Assembly (NCBI RefSeq): GCF_000373365.1
Contig: NZ_KB891230.1
Span: forward strand, 93,975 to 157,974
DNA: 64,000 bases
Reading direction: 5' to 3'
From: Parafrankia discariae
Lineage (GTDB): Bacteria > Actinomycetota > Actinomycetes > Frankiales > Frankiaceae
The notes under the pieces are model-generated. The model made no database searches and was not told the origin of the DNA. It saw only the letters and a program-made list of their open reading frames with translations. The position numbers were made by a program, and so were the translations under genes. Of this stretch, positions 49,515-61,618 are shown piece after piece (position 1 is the stretch's first letter; the number at the start of each line of letters is the position of its first letter).

Positions 49515-51299
49515 GTGCCCCATCCGTACCTGCCGCGGCCCCTGACCCGAATGGCCGCGCGGCACCGTTCGGCTGCCCTGACCACCGCCGGCGTCATGAC
49601 GGTCGCGATCACCATCGCGGCCCAGTGGCCGGCCTGGTCCACGACGCCGTTCCCCGCCGCGCTGAACGTCTTCGTCTCCCTCACCTTCGTCCTCACCGGG
49701 CTCCTGCTCCTGGACGAGGACGCCCTCGACAGCGTGAGCAGCGCGTTCGTCCTCGGCGGGGTGCTGTGGACGGCGTCCTGGGCAGCGACCTGGGAGGCCG
49801 GCCCGTCCGCCGTGATCTCCTCGTTCGCCTACACCCACTTCTGGGTCTGCCTCGGCTGGGGCGTGCTTCGCTACCCGACCGGACGTCTGCACGACACCGG
49901 CGAACGGGTGCTGCTCGGCACCGCCGTCGCGGTGATCCCGGTGGGCAACCTCGTGCTGATCGCGCTGTCCCGCCCGGAATCCTTCGGCTACGACCCCGGC
50001 GTGTGGTGGTACGGCTCCGCGATCGGCCTGGGCGTGTTCGACGCCGTCGTGCACACCCTCGACGCCCTGACCCTCGTGGTGGTCGTCGCCTTCGGCGTGG
50101 CCATCGCGCGGCGCCACCGCCGGGCCTCCGCGCTGGAACGGCGCACCCTCGGGCCGGTCGCCCTCGGCATGCTCGCCGCGTTCACCATGGCCGCGGTGGT
50201 GAACCTGTTCGTCTACTACCCGCAGGGCGCCGAGATCGATCCGATCTTCATCCCGATGGAGCTGGCGCTGTTCGCCATCCCGGTGGCCTTCGCCGTGGCC
50301 GCCGTGCGCCGCCACCTCGCGCGGGCCCGCATCGCGCAGCTGCTGAGCGGGCTGAGCACACCGCCGACGCCGGCGGCCGTCCGCGAGGTGCTCCGAGCGG
50401 CGGTCGGCGACGGCGGCGCGGAGCTCTACCTGTGGATGCCCGAACGCGGCTTCCACGTGGACGCCGACGGCCTGCCGGCCGTCCCGCCCGCGGCGGGCGG
50501 CACCCAGCTCGCGCTGCCCGTCCGCACCACCGCCGGCGCGCCGCTGGCCGTGCTCTCCGCGCACTCGTCGCTGGAACGCGACCGCGACCTGGTCGAGGTC
50601 GCGCTGAACGCCAGCGCCATCGCGCTGGAGAACGCGCGGCTGCACGCCATGGTGACCGCCCAGGTCGACGCCGTCCGGGCGACCCGGACCCGGCTCGTCG
50701 AGGCGGGGCTCGCCGAGCGCCGACGGATCGAGCGTGACCTGCACGACGGCGCGCAGCAGCGGCTGCTGGCGCTCTCGGCCCGGCTCGGGCTCGCCCGGGA
50801 GCAGTCCACCGACCAGGCCACGGTCGCCGCCCTCGAGGGAGCACGGGAGGACCTGCGCGCCGCGCTGGCCGAGCTGCGCGGACTCGCGCGCGGCATCCAC
50901 CCGCCGGTGCTGAGCGAGAGCGGACTGAAAGCGGCACTGGAGAACGTCACCGAGGCGCTTCCTGTGGAGGTCGATCTGGATGTGCCCGAAGACCGGTTCG
51001 ACACCACCCTGGAGACCACGGCGTATTACACCGTGAGCGAGGCTCTGGCGAATACCGTCAAACACGCGGACGCCAGCCATGTGCGGGTAACGGTCAGATT
51101 GTTCGAGGAGCAGTTCCTCATCCAGGTGACCGACAACGGGAAGGGCGGTGCGACGATCAGCGACGGTGGCGGAATCGCCGGCCTCGGCGACCGGGTTCGC
51201 GCGCTCGGCGGCGAGTTCACGCTGTCGAGCCCGGAGCGCTCGGGAACCCGACTGACGGCGAGCATCCCCTGGAGCGGCGGGGTAGAGGGTGACGGCTGA
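49515..51299 (+). CDS. Membrane sensor histidine kinase (NarL-type)
   Basis: This 594-residue kinase has about eight hydrophobic segments in residues 20-270, a GAF-like segment (about 290-380) and a HisKA_3 dimerisation domain. H410 in RIERDLHDGAQQRLL is the phosphorylated residue. The ATPase domain has N-box YTVSEALANTVKHADAS and G-boxes QVTDNGKGGA and GIAGLGDRVRALGG. The GTG at 49515 is preceded by GGCCTGAG. It is followed by the response regulator gene with only 1 base between. The signal is unknown; the N-terminal membrane part is not a known sensor type. Confidence 0.9.
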   Translation: MPHPYLPRPLTRMAARHRSAALTTAGVMTVAITIAAQWPAWSTTPFPAALNVFVSLTFVLTGLLLLDEDALDSVSSAFVLGGVLWTASWAATWEAGPSAVISSFAYTHFWVCLGWGVLRYPTGRLHDTGERVLLGTAVAVIPVGNLVLIALSRPESFGYDPGVWWYGSAIGLGVFDAVVHTLDALTLVVVVAFGVAIARRHRRASALERRTLGPVALGMLAAFTMAAVVNLFVYYPQGAEIDPIFIPMELALFAIPVAFAVAAVRRHLARARIAQLLSGLSTPPTPAAVREVLRAAVGDGGAELYLWMPERGFHVDADGLPAVPPAAGGTQLALPVRTTAGAPLAVLSAHSSLERDRDLVEVALNASAIALENARLHAMVTAQVDAVRATRTRLVEAGLAERRRIERDLHDGAQQRLLALSARLGLAREQSTDQATVAALEGAREDLRAALAELRGLARGIHPPVLSESGLKAALENVTEALPVEVDLDVPEDRFDTTLETTAYYTVSEALANTVKHADASHVRVTVRLFEEQFLIQVTDNGKGGATISDGGGIAGLGDRVRALGGEFTLSSPERSGTRLTASIPWSGGVEGDG

Positions 51300-51300
51300 C

Positions 51301-51990
51301 ATGCGGGTAGCCATAGCGGACGATTCGGCGCTGTTCCGGGAAGGCCTCGCGATGCTGCTCACCGCCGCGGGCGTGCGGGTCATCGCGCAGGCCGCCGAAC
51401 CGGACAAGATCCTCGCGCACATCGCCGACGAACCTCCCGACGTCGTCATCCTCGACATGCGCATGCCGCCGACCTTCACCAACGAGGGGCTCGTCACCGC
51501 CGAGCGGATCCGCTCCCTGCACCCCGGGGTCGGCGTCCTGGTGCTCTCCACCTACGCGGACATCCGCTACGCGGTCCGCCTGCTGGGCGACGGCCGCGGC
51601 GGCACCGGCTACCTGCTCAAGGACCGCGTCGAGGACGTCGGCAACCTCCTCGACGGCCTGCGCCGGATCGCGGAGGGCCGCCTCGTCGTGGACGAGGAGA
51701 TCGTCGCCGGGCTGCTCGCCCACCGCCGCAAGGCCGAGGCCCTCGACCGGCTCACCGAGCGGGAGCGCGCCGTCCTGCGGGAGATGGCGGAGGGCCGGTC
51801 CAACGCCGGGATCGCGCTACGCCTCCACCTGGCCGCGAAGACGGTGGAGAACCACGTCGCGAGCGTGTTCACCAAGCTCGAGATGCCGGTGTCGGGTGAC
51901 GACAACCGCCGGGTGCTCGCCGTGCTCGCCTGGCTGCGGTCGTCGGGCGGCGTCATACCGCGCCTGGCGGAGGGCCCGCCACCGTCGTAG
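51301..51990 (+). CDS. NarL/LuxR-type response regulator
   Basis: This 229-residue response regulator has a receiver domain with D7/D8 and phospho-acceptor D52 (VVILDMRMPP) and the switch lysine in YLLKDRVED. A LuxR HTH follows: LTERERAVLREMAEGRSNAGIA and KTVENHVASVFTKLEM. I prefer the ATG at 51301; a GTG at 51289 would add MTAD and overlap the kinase stop. It pairs with the upstream kinase. The DUF5685 gene, 24 bp downstream, is a candidate target or partner. Confidence 0.92.
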   Translation: MRVAIADDSALFREGLAMLLTAAGVRVIAQAAEPDKILAHIADEPPDVVILDMRMPPTFTNEGLVTAERIRSLHPGVGVLVLSTYADIRYAVRLLGDGRGGTGYLLKDRVEDVGNLLDGLRRIAEGRLVVDEEIVAGLLAHRRKAEALDRLTERERAVLREMAEGRSNAGIALRLHLAAKTVENHVASVFTKLEMPVSGDDNRRVLAVLAWLRSSGGVIPRLAEGPPPS

Positions 51991-52013
51991 GCCCACCGCC
52001 GTAAGGTCCCAGC

Positions 52014-53117
52014 GTGTTCGGATTGATCCAGCCGTGCCGGGGTCGTCTCGGCGCCACTGCGCACGAGCTCTGGTCGGCGCACCTCTGCGGGCTGTGCCTG
52101 GCGCTGCGGGACACCGCCGGCCAGCCGGCCCGGCTCGCGACGACCGGTGACGGCGTCGTCCTCTCGCTGCTGGTGGCCGCCCAGCGCCCGACCGCCACCG
52201 TGCGCCGCGGCGCCGGCCCGTGCCCGCTGCGGTCCATGCGGACGGCGCGGGTCGTCGCCGCCGATGATCCGGGCATCACGCTGGCGGCCTCGGCGTCCCT
52301 GGCCGCCGCGGCGGCCCGCATCCACGACCACGCCCGGGACGGCGACGGCCTGGCCGGCACCCGACTGCTGCGGGCGGGCGCCACTCGCGCCGCGGGCGCG
52401 GTGGACCGCGCCGCCGACCGCACCGGGCGACGCGTCGGCTTCGACACCGCGGAGCTGGTCGAGTCGGTGCACCGCCAGTTCGCGCTGGAGACCGCGACCC
52501 GGCGGTGCCCCGAAGCCGACGGGGCCGCCGACGGGAACACGGAACGCGCCGGGGCGCTGCTCGCGCTCATCGCGCCGACCGAGGACGCCGCCGCGGCGGC
52601 GTTCCGCCACTGCGCCGAGCTCGCGGGACGTCCGGAGAACACCGGGACGCTGGCGGAGGCCGGCCGGCTCTTCGGCCGGCTCACGCACCTCCTGGACGCC
52701 GTGACCGACCGTGCCGCCGACGGGCAGGCCGGGCGCTGGAATCCGCTGACCGCCAGCGGGACCACCGACGCCGCGGCCCGGTCGCTGTGCCTGGACGCGC
52801 TGACCGGGCTACGCCTGGCGGTCGACGAGCTCACGCTGGCCCCGTCCGCCGACGCGGCGCTGCTGCGCGCGCTGCTGGTGGACGAGCTCGCGCACACGGT
52901 CACCCGGACGTTCGCCGGTGCCGGCGGCGCCGGCGGCGCCACCACCGCCCGTGCCACCGGCACCGGGACCGCTCCGGTGGAGGGCGGCGGTTGGTGGCGC
53001 CGTCGGCGGGCCCGGCGGCAGGCACGCCGACGGGGCCGGCGGCAGGAGAGCTGGTGCGAACGCTGCGGGGACTGCTGCGAGGCGTGTGAGGTCTGCGACT
53101 GCGGCTGCGACTGCTGA
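52014..53117 (+). CDS. DUF5685 protein with Cys-rich C-terminus
   Basis: This 367-residue protein matches DUF5685, a family seen in actinobacteria without known function. The N-terminal GLIQPCRGRLG and AHLCGLCLALRD give a Cys-x2-Cys that may bind metal. The middle is Ala/Arg-rich with helical character. The C-terminus has an Arg-rich stretch (WWRRRRARRQARRRGRRQ) followed by 9 cysteines in the last 20 residues (ERCGDCCEACEVCDC). Metal or cluster binding is likely. The GTG at 52014 lies 23 bp after the response regulator stop, suggesting co-transcription with the two-component system. Confidence 0.83.
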   Translation: MFGLIQPCRGRLGATAHELWSAHLCGLCLALRDTAGQPARLATTGDGVVLSLLVAAQRPTATVRRGAGPCPLRSMRTARVVAADDPGITLAASASLAAAAARIHDHARDGDGLAGTRLLRAGATRAAGAVDRAADRTGRRVGFDTAELVESVHRQFALETATRRCPEADGAADGNTERAGALLALIAPTEDAAAAAFRHCAELAGRPENTGTLAEAGRLFGRLTHLLDAVTDRAADGQAGRWNPLTASGTTDAAARSLCLDALTGLRLAVDELTLAPSADAALLRALLVDELAHTVTRTFAGAGGAGGATTARATGTGTAPVEGGGWWRRRRARRQARRRGRRQESWCERCGDCCEACEVCDCGCDC

Positions 53118-53546
53118 GAGCGCGCCGTGCCGGGAGCACGGCTGGTCCCGGCACGGGTCGGTCACGGCTGCTGCCCCTGACCGGCACCCCCAACCGACAA
53201 GATGTGACCAATATCGCTAAATGAGCGGCCGCCGCGGGGGTTGGCCGGCTCTGGTCCCCCCGGGACACCCCTGACACCGGCCACCGGGGCCTCCGAACGG
53301 ACCCAAATCGGGTCGGCCCTTACCAGGAGGGGCATCGATGATGCCACCCGCAGGTAGGAGGCATAGAGGGTGGCACAGCACACGTGGGACGGACGCCACC
53401 GATCACGCGCATGTGATGGCCCGAACCGCGAGACTTGGGGACAACCGAACAGAACCAGTGAACTGGCGAGAGCGCTCCGAACCGGGCGCGCGCCCGAAGG
53501 TGGCCGACGCCGTCACCCGGCAGTGCCATGGCGAGAGGAGCCCGGC
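53118..53546. other. Intergenic region before gltA
   Basis: This 429-bp region has a terminator at its left end. Its AT-richer part near 53205-53225 (accaatatcgctaaatgag) and TTACCAGG near 53320 may belong to the gltA promoter. I see no gene; frames here lack ribosome-binding sites. Confidence 0.45.
53126..53155 (+). terminator. Hairpin after the DUF5685 gene
   Basis: Perfect 10-bp arms CGTGCCGGGA / TCCCGGCACG enclose 10 bases, 9 bp after the stop codon. There is no T-tract. Confidence 0.6.
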
Positions 53547-54914
<1,368 letters not shown>

Positions 54915-54981
54915 CCTTTCCCGTCAGGGCCGAGGGGTAGGACAGTCCCACGGGACTGGTTCTCCCCAGTCCGCGCACGTT

Positions 54982-55016
54982 CCACGGACCCGGGTGCCCC
55001 GCTCCCGGGTCCGTGG
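54982..55016 (+). terminator. gltA terminator hairpin
   Basis: Perfect 13-bp arms (CCACGGACCCGGG / CCCGGGTCCGTGG) with a 9-base loop lie 68 bp after the gltA stop. Confidence 0.7.
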
Positions 55017-55271
55017 CGGCGTTCCGCCCGGTCCACTCCACTGCCGTGCGATGGGGATGGGGATCTGGGCAGCGTTGTACGACCGGGTGGTGTCCGCCGT
55101 ACACGGGGGACGGCCCGGCTTGGGCCACGGTTTACTGATTAGAGCCTCGGCGGGTCTGCGCCCTGCCACCCCGGGTTGGGAGGCACTCACTTCGGTGGCC
55201 CTCCTGCCTGAAGCATCCCGGACACAGCGATGTCGGACGCAGGGGTGCCAGCCACGGGGATGCCAGGCAGG

Positions 55272-55440
55272 GAATCCCGAACAGGCACGGCTCGGCCAGC
55301 TCCGACCTCCTCGCCCTTTGGTTTCTTTCTCGCTGTTTCGGGGAGAAATCTCGGCGAGTTCCGGCCCGAAAGGGCGGGGACAAAACCAAAGGACGAGTAG
55401 GCCGCCCGGAACATAAGGGATTTATGCCCCATAAACGGCG
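55272..55440 (+). repeat. Structured intergenic element, copy B
   Basis: This is the counterpart of 10903-11095, on the same strand. Shared blocks are aatcccgaacaggcacggctcg, ctcgccctttggtttctttctcgc (55310 onward), cccgaaaggg (55365-55374) and the right arm (55383-55397), then tttatg-ccc-cataaa in place of the copy A terminator. The arms pair at 14 of 15 positions. Compared with copy A, the base pair at the seventh stem position is C-G in place of G-C, a compensatory change that supports base pairing. Copy B ends about 100 bp before a DUF262 remnant. Confidence 0.75.
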
Positions 55441-55540
55441 GTCTGACCCCTCGGGTGTGATCGGAGATGGCCGGTCGGTATCCACCTACGCGGGCGGCGG
55501 GCGATCCTGCGTCTCCTCGAACCTGGGCCAGTGACACACG

Positions 55541-55795
55541 CGAAACAACGACAGATGGTCGTCAGACGCTGGATCCCGTCAACGATCGCCCAGGTTTCCT
55601 TCGCGTCCCCGGCCGCGTAGAGAGTCGGCAACGGTATCCGGAGAAGAAGCGACTCAATCAACCGGCTTTGTCGTTCCTCCGTCCAGATCCCACTGCGTCG
55701 CCGGAAATCGGGCTCCAGATCGATCGAACCATGTTTGATCCTGGAGAGAAGTAGGTCGACAGTCGGATTCCGGGTTCCGAAGTCACGCGACGACC
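55541..55795 (-). pseudogene. DUF262 (GmrSD/ParB-like) gene fragment
   Basis: A - strand stretch codes for residues typical of the N-terminal half of DUF262 proteins: SIDLEPDFRRRSGIWTEERQ, SRLIESLLLRIPLPTLYA and WAIVDGIQRLTTI. DUF262 domains occur in GmrSD-type modification-dependent nucleases and other defence proteins. No start codon or ribosome-binding site precedes it, and after the QRLTTI block the frame becomes Arg-rich and unrelated, so both ends are lost. The base composition is lower in GC than the surroundings. It is a decayed, probably horizontally acquired gene. The structured element B sits just beyond it. Confidence 0.72.
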
Positions 55796-55806
55796 CCTGA
55801 CAAGCG

Positions 55807-55843
55807 ACTGGGCCGAGGAGACGACATGTCTCCTCGGCCCAGT
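55807..55843. terminator. 16-bp perfect hairpin, serC terminator
   Basis: Arms 55807-55822 and 55828-55843 are fully complementary with loop GACAT. It lies 73 bp beyond the serC stop and would end leftward transcription. Confidence 0.75.
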
Positions 55844-55915
55844 TCGCGCACCCGATGCCGGTCCTGCCACGGGGCGGCCCCCGGTCCCGGTCCCGGCCTG
55901 TCGGCCTGTCGGCGG

Positions 55916-58127
<2,212 letters not shown>

Positions 58128-58440
58128 CGAGTCCGGATCTCCGCTTCTGTCTCAGCCAGCCACGGGACGGGCCCTGCCGAGACCGGCCGGTCGCGCAACC
58201 GCGTGGCCGGCCGAGCTGCACGACAGTCCCGTGTTAACGGCGCAATCGTCCGTCTGCATCCTGCCCTGTCAGACACGGCAACGCCACCGGACGGGGCGTG
58301 ATGAGTCGCGTTCCGCACGGCCCGGCATCGCCTGGGCCATGGCGGTTTCCCCGGTTTCGGGCGATCACCTGGGCCGCGACCGCCCGAGGTGAAGCCAGTC
58401 ACATCGACGGAGGGTGCCACCGGGCTGCCAGGATCGGGGC
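58128..58440. other. Divergent intergenic region between citA and pdxH
   Basis: This 313-bp region has no visible gene. It presumably contains both promoters. I see no clear boxes. Confidence 0.45.
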
Positions 58441-59235
58441 ATGGCCGCCCATCCGCCCGTGCACGAACCGCCCGTGCCCGACCCGGCTGTGGTCGAGCCA
58501 TCCGCGCCCGACCCGGCCGTGCCCGACCCGGCCGCGCAGCGGCGCGGCTACCACCCCGGCCGGTTCGACGAGCGGATGCTCGCCCCGACCTGGCTCGAGC
58601 AGTTTCAGGAATGGTTCATCGACGCCTCGGCCCCGGGGGCGGGTATCCGCGAACCCAACGCGATGATCTTCTCCACCGCCGACGCGGCCGGGCGGCCGAG
58701 TTCCCGCACCGTCCTGATGAAGGGGTTCGACGCGCGCGGATTCGCGCTGTTCACGAACTACACGTCGACGAAGGCCCGTGAGGCCGCCGCGAATCCGTAC
58801 GGGTCGCTGCTCTTCCCGTGGTACCCGTTGGAACGCCAGGTGATCGTCGCCGGTTCGATTGAACGCGTGTCGCGGGCGGAGAGCGCGGAGTATTTCCGCT
58901 CCCGGCCGCGGGGATCCCAGCTCGGCGCGTGGGCGAGCCACCAGTCCCAGGTGATCGACTCCCGCGCGGCGCTCACCGAGCGGCTCGCCTGGCTCGGCCA
59001 CAGGTGGCCAGCTCCACAACCGGTGCCGACTCCCCCCTTTTGGGGGGGACTGCGGCTCGTCCCGACCTCGGTCGAGTTCTGGCAGGGGCGTCCGGACCGC
59101 CTCCACGACCGTCTGCGCTACCGCCTGACCACTCCCCGTCGAGACTCCGGCAGCACACCGGACGCCGGACCCGCCGACGCACCGAGTCGGCCCGCCGACG
59201 CTGCGGGATGGATCGTCGAGCGTCTGGCGCCCTGA
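58441..59235 (+). CDS. pdxH: Pyridoxamine 5'-phosphate oxidase PdxH
   Basis: Oxidises PNP/PMP to PLP with FMN and oxygen. The 264-residue protein has RRGYHPGRFDERML as N-terminal core, ADAAGRPSSRTVLMKGFD (FMN binding), LLFPWYPLERQVIV and SHQSQVIDSRAALTERL, and ends in RLHDRLRYR, with the PLP-binding Arg. The first 35 residues are Pro/Glu/Val-rich and probably disordered. The ATG at 58441 has AGGATCGGGG upstream. A run of 7 G at 59044-59050 is a slippage-prone site within the gene. PdxH, SerC and CitA form a small cofactor and amino-acid cluster. Confidence 0.93.
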   Translation: MAAHPPVHEPPVPDPAVVEPSAPDPAVPDPAAQRRGYHPGRFDERMLAPTWLEQFQEWFIDASAPGAGIREPNAMIFSTADAAGRPSSRTVLMKGFDARGFALFTNYTSTKAREAAANPYGSLLFPWYPLERQVIVAGSIERVSRAESAEYFRSRPRGSQLGAWASHQSQVIDSRAALTERLAWLGHRWPAPQPVPTPPFWGGLRLVPTSVEFWQGRPDRLHDRLRYRLTTPRRDSGSTPDAGPADAPSRPADAAGWIVERLAP

Positions 59236-59587
59236 AGACGGGCGAACCGGTCATATCGTCACGACGTCCGAAATGCCAGCGCTGTCATTACGGCTGGCGG
59301 ACGGGCCCGGTGGGCGCGAGGCCGTGATCCCGATTCGGCGCCGGGGGCACGACACCGCGGGGGCGATACGCGATTAACACTGACGAACACCCAACGTTCC
59401 CGCTACACCAGACCCGCTCACCTCGTGACGAACCAGGCATTGGTACCTTCCTGCGTGCAGTTGCAACTGATCGGCAGACGCTGATCCGCGCCCTGCGTCG
59501 ACGCGCCGCCCTCCGGCCCGTCGACGCTTCGGCGGGCGCCGACGGCGGGTGTCGCGGCGACCCGTCACAGTCGAGGGAGACGGATTC
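59236..59587. other. Intergenic region before the secreted protein
   Basis: This 352-bp region has an AT-richer stretch near 59370-59400 (cgattaacactgacgaacac) that may be a promoter, and a strong GAGGGAG just before 59588. No gene is called. Confidence 0.45.
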
Positions 59588-60361
59588 ATGCGGATCACAA
59601 GAATGCGGGCCATCGCGGCCGGCGTTCTCGGCGCGGCCCTGATCTCAGTGGCCGCACCGGCCTCAGCAACCACACCGGAACCGACCCCGACGACGAGTGC
59701 CACGCCGACCGCGACACCGACCCCGGACCCTGCCGGCGACATCCTCGGCGGCAGCAACCCGACGCCCACCGGCACCCCGACGGCCGAGGCCACAGCGAGC
59801 CTCGACCCGAGCGCCACGCCGAGCGTCGACCCCTCCGCCACCCCCAGCACGGACCCGAGCGCCACCCCCGGCGTAGAGGTGAGCACCACGGCGACCGGCA
59901 CGCCCTCGCCCACCCCGAGCTCGGGGACGGGCGACCCCATCCTCGACGGGTTCCTGTCGCTGCTGCCCTTCAAGGTGCCGCTCGACAAGGAGATCGACGG
60001 GATCGAGGACTTCGACGCGAACCCGCTCCTGCTCACCTTCACCTGCGGCGCCTCGGGCCCTGAGTGGACGCTGCGGAACACCTCCGACAAGGCCCTCGGC
60101 TTCGGCTGGTTCGACACCAGCCTCGGCGCCGGGATCTCGGAGATCGGCCCCGGCCAGAGCCTGCCGCTGCAGACCCACGCGATGGCGGTCATCGCCTCGC
60201 CGTGGGACGCCGAGACCGGTTACCTCCTCGTGACCGTCCCGACCGTGGGCGTCTCGGACTGCGCTGGGACGGCCCCGCCCGTCGACCCGCAGGTCTCGCT
60301 CCCCGTCGCCGACCCGGCCGTGGCTACGGCGGTGCGGGCCGAGCCTTACTACACGCGATGA
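59588..60361 (+). CDS. Secreted Thr/Pro-rich protein
   Basis: This 257-residue protein has a classical signal peptide (about 1-27, ending AAPASA) followed by a Thr/Pro/Asp-rich stretch (about 28-115) with DPSATPSV/DPSATPST/DPSATPGV repeats. A folded domain of about 130 residues has two cysteines (FTCGAS and VSDCAG) that could form a disulfide. I do not recognise the family. The ATG has GAGGGAG upstream. It is translationally coupled (ATGA overlap) to an L,D-transpeptidase lipoprotein, so it is likely a cell-envelope or wall-associated protein. Confidence 0.82.
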   Translation: MRITRMRAIAAGVLGAALISVAAPASATTPEPTPTTSATPTATPTPDPAGDILGGSNPTPTGTPTAEATASLDPSATPSVDPSATPSTDPSATPGVEVSTTATGTPSPTPSSGTGDPILDGFLSLLPFKVPLDKEIDGIEDFDANPLLLTFTCGASGPEWTLRNTSDKALGFGWFDTSLGAGISEIGPGQSLPLQTHAMAVIASPWDAETGYLLVTVPTVGVSDCAGTAPPVDPQVSLPVADPAVATAVRAEPYYTR

Positions 60362-61155
60362 CCGGCGGCGTCGGCACGACCAGCCACGTCGCGAAGGCCC
60401 GTCGCGGCCTGGACCGGGTGGGCACGGCGGCGCTGGCCGTCGTGCTCGGCGGCGTGATCCTCACCGGCTGCGGCGGGGACGACTCGACCGCGGCGTCCGG
60501 CCAGGTCCCGGAGCCGGTGCGCAGCCAGCTCGCCGCCGTCGCCGGCCTCGGCCAGGGCGCGAGCACCGTCGTGACCGCCACCGGCGCGAGTGTCGACGTC
60601 TACCAGGCACCGAACGCGGCGAAGCCGACGTCCAGCCTGTCGAACCCGAACGAGAACGGCGCCCCGCGGGTCTTCCTGGTGCAGGCGAAGATGCCGGGGT
60701 GGTGGCAGGTCCTGCTGCCCGTCGAGCCCAACGGGAGCTCGGGCTGGGTCAAGGCCGAGCAGGTGACGGCTAGCCAGACCCCCTACCGGATCGTCGTCGC
60801 CCGCGGCGCGCACAAGCTGCGGCTGCTCAGCAACGACAAGGTGATCGCGGAGGAGCCGGTGGCGATCGGCACCACCGACACCCCGACGCCCGGCGGTCGC
60901 TTCTTCCTGATGGAACTCCTGAAGCCCAGTGACCCGGGCGGCCCCTACGGTCCGTACGCCTTCGGGCTCAGCGGCTTCTCGACCAGCCTGGACTCGTTCG
61001 GCGGCCGGGACCCGGTGATCGGCATCCACGGGACGAACGAGCCCGGTTCGATCGGCCGGGACGTCAGCCACGGCTGCATCCGCCTGAGCAACGACGCGAT
61101 CACCCGCCTGGCCCAGACCGTCCCCCTGGGCACTCCGGTGGAGATCATCGCCTAG
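60358..61155 (+). CDS. L,D-transpeptidase lipoprotein (YkuD)
   Basis: L,D-transpeptidases link peptidoglycan stems by 3-3 cross-links. The 265-residue protein has a lipobox-like VILTGCGG after a hydrophobic segment, an SH3-like segment (SVDVYQAPN, about 77-85, to GWWQVLLP), and the YkuD catalytic motif IGIHGTNEPGSIGRDVSHGCIRLS, with His238 and Cys240. The ATG overlaps the stop of the upstream secreted-protein gene (ATGA). The stop is followed by a 52-bp palindrome. The pair probably acts in wall remodelling. Confidence 0.9.
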   Translation: MTGGVGTTSHVAKARRGLDRVGTAALAVVLGGVILTGCGGDDSTAASGQVPEPVRSQLAAVAGLGQGASTVVTATGASVDVYQAPNAAKPTSSLSNPNENGAPRVFLVQAKMPGWWQVLLPVEPNGSSGWVKAEQVTASQTPYRIVVARGAHKLRLLSNDKVIAEEPVAIGTTDTPTPGGRFFLMELLKPSDPGGPYGPYAFGLSGFSTSLDSFGGRDPVIGIHGTNEPGSIGRDVSHGCIRLSNDAITRLAQTVPLGTPVEIIA

Positions 61156-61618
61156 CCGCCCCGGTGGCCGGCCCACCCTGTGGTCAAAAGAAGTGGGGCG
61201 GCCGGTCGAGTCCATGGACTCGACCGGCCGCCCCACTTCTCACGTATGACTGAGCCGGGATCGGGTTCGGGTCGCGACCGTGTGGCCCAGCGCCCCCTCC
61301 GAGCACGGACGGACACGGCCGCGACCTCCGTGACGCGCCGGTACGGGCTGCCCTCCACATCCCGCACCGGCGCGACCACGTCCGATGGAGCCCGTCACCT
61401 CCCCACCGGTCGGGCGGGCGAGGAGTCGAGCCCGCCGTCTCCCTGCCCACATCAAGGGTGGCCAATCCCCGCCGCGGGAACCGGCGGTCCACGGAATCGG
61501 GCACTGTCGGATAACCGACACGACCTTCACTTGCGACGTGACCAATCAACCCGGTAAGGGGACGAACCTGACGATCCGCCACCCAGCCGACCAGTTACCC
61601 CGCCGGCCGGCGGGCCGG
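61156..61618. other. Intergenic region between L,D-transpeptidase and photolyase genes
   Basis: This 463-bp stretch lies between convergent genes. It holds the 52-bp palindrome and a TGTCGG-ATAA-CCGACA hairpin at 61505-61520. A small + strand frame from ATG 61246 codes for Arg/Thr/Pro-rich sequence with no ribosome-binding site, and I reject it. Confidence 0.5.
61189..61240. terminator. 52-bp perfect palindrome (bidirectional terminator)
   Basis: Twenty-six-base arms without a loop are centred at 61214/61215 and start agaagtggggcggccggtcg. On the - strand the last arm runs into CTTCTTTTGACC, giving a U-tract for the photolyase transcript; on the + strand it follows the transpeptidase gene by 33 bp. 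Confidence 0.8.

Larger units (their letters stand above)
54915..55540. other. Intergenic region downstream of gltA
   Basis: This stretch contains the gltA terminator, an unassigned GC-rich segment (55020-55190) and element copy B (55272-55440). No gene is supported. Confidence 0.5.

Noticed and set aside
49146-51551. 801-codon open frame on the - strand opposite the histidine kinase.
   Set aside because: Low-complexity Arg/Gly/Glu/His translation with no motif; the + strand kinase has all catalytic boxes.
61246-61557. Small + ORF before the photolyase gene end.
   Set aside because: No ribosome-binding site, Arg/Thr/Pro-rich composition, and no similarity to any family I know.
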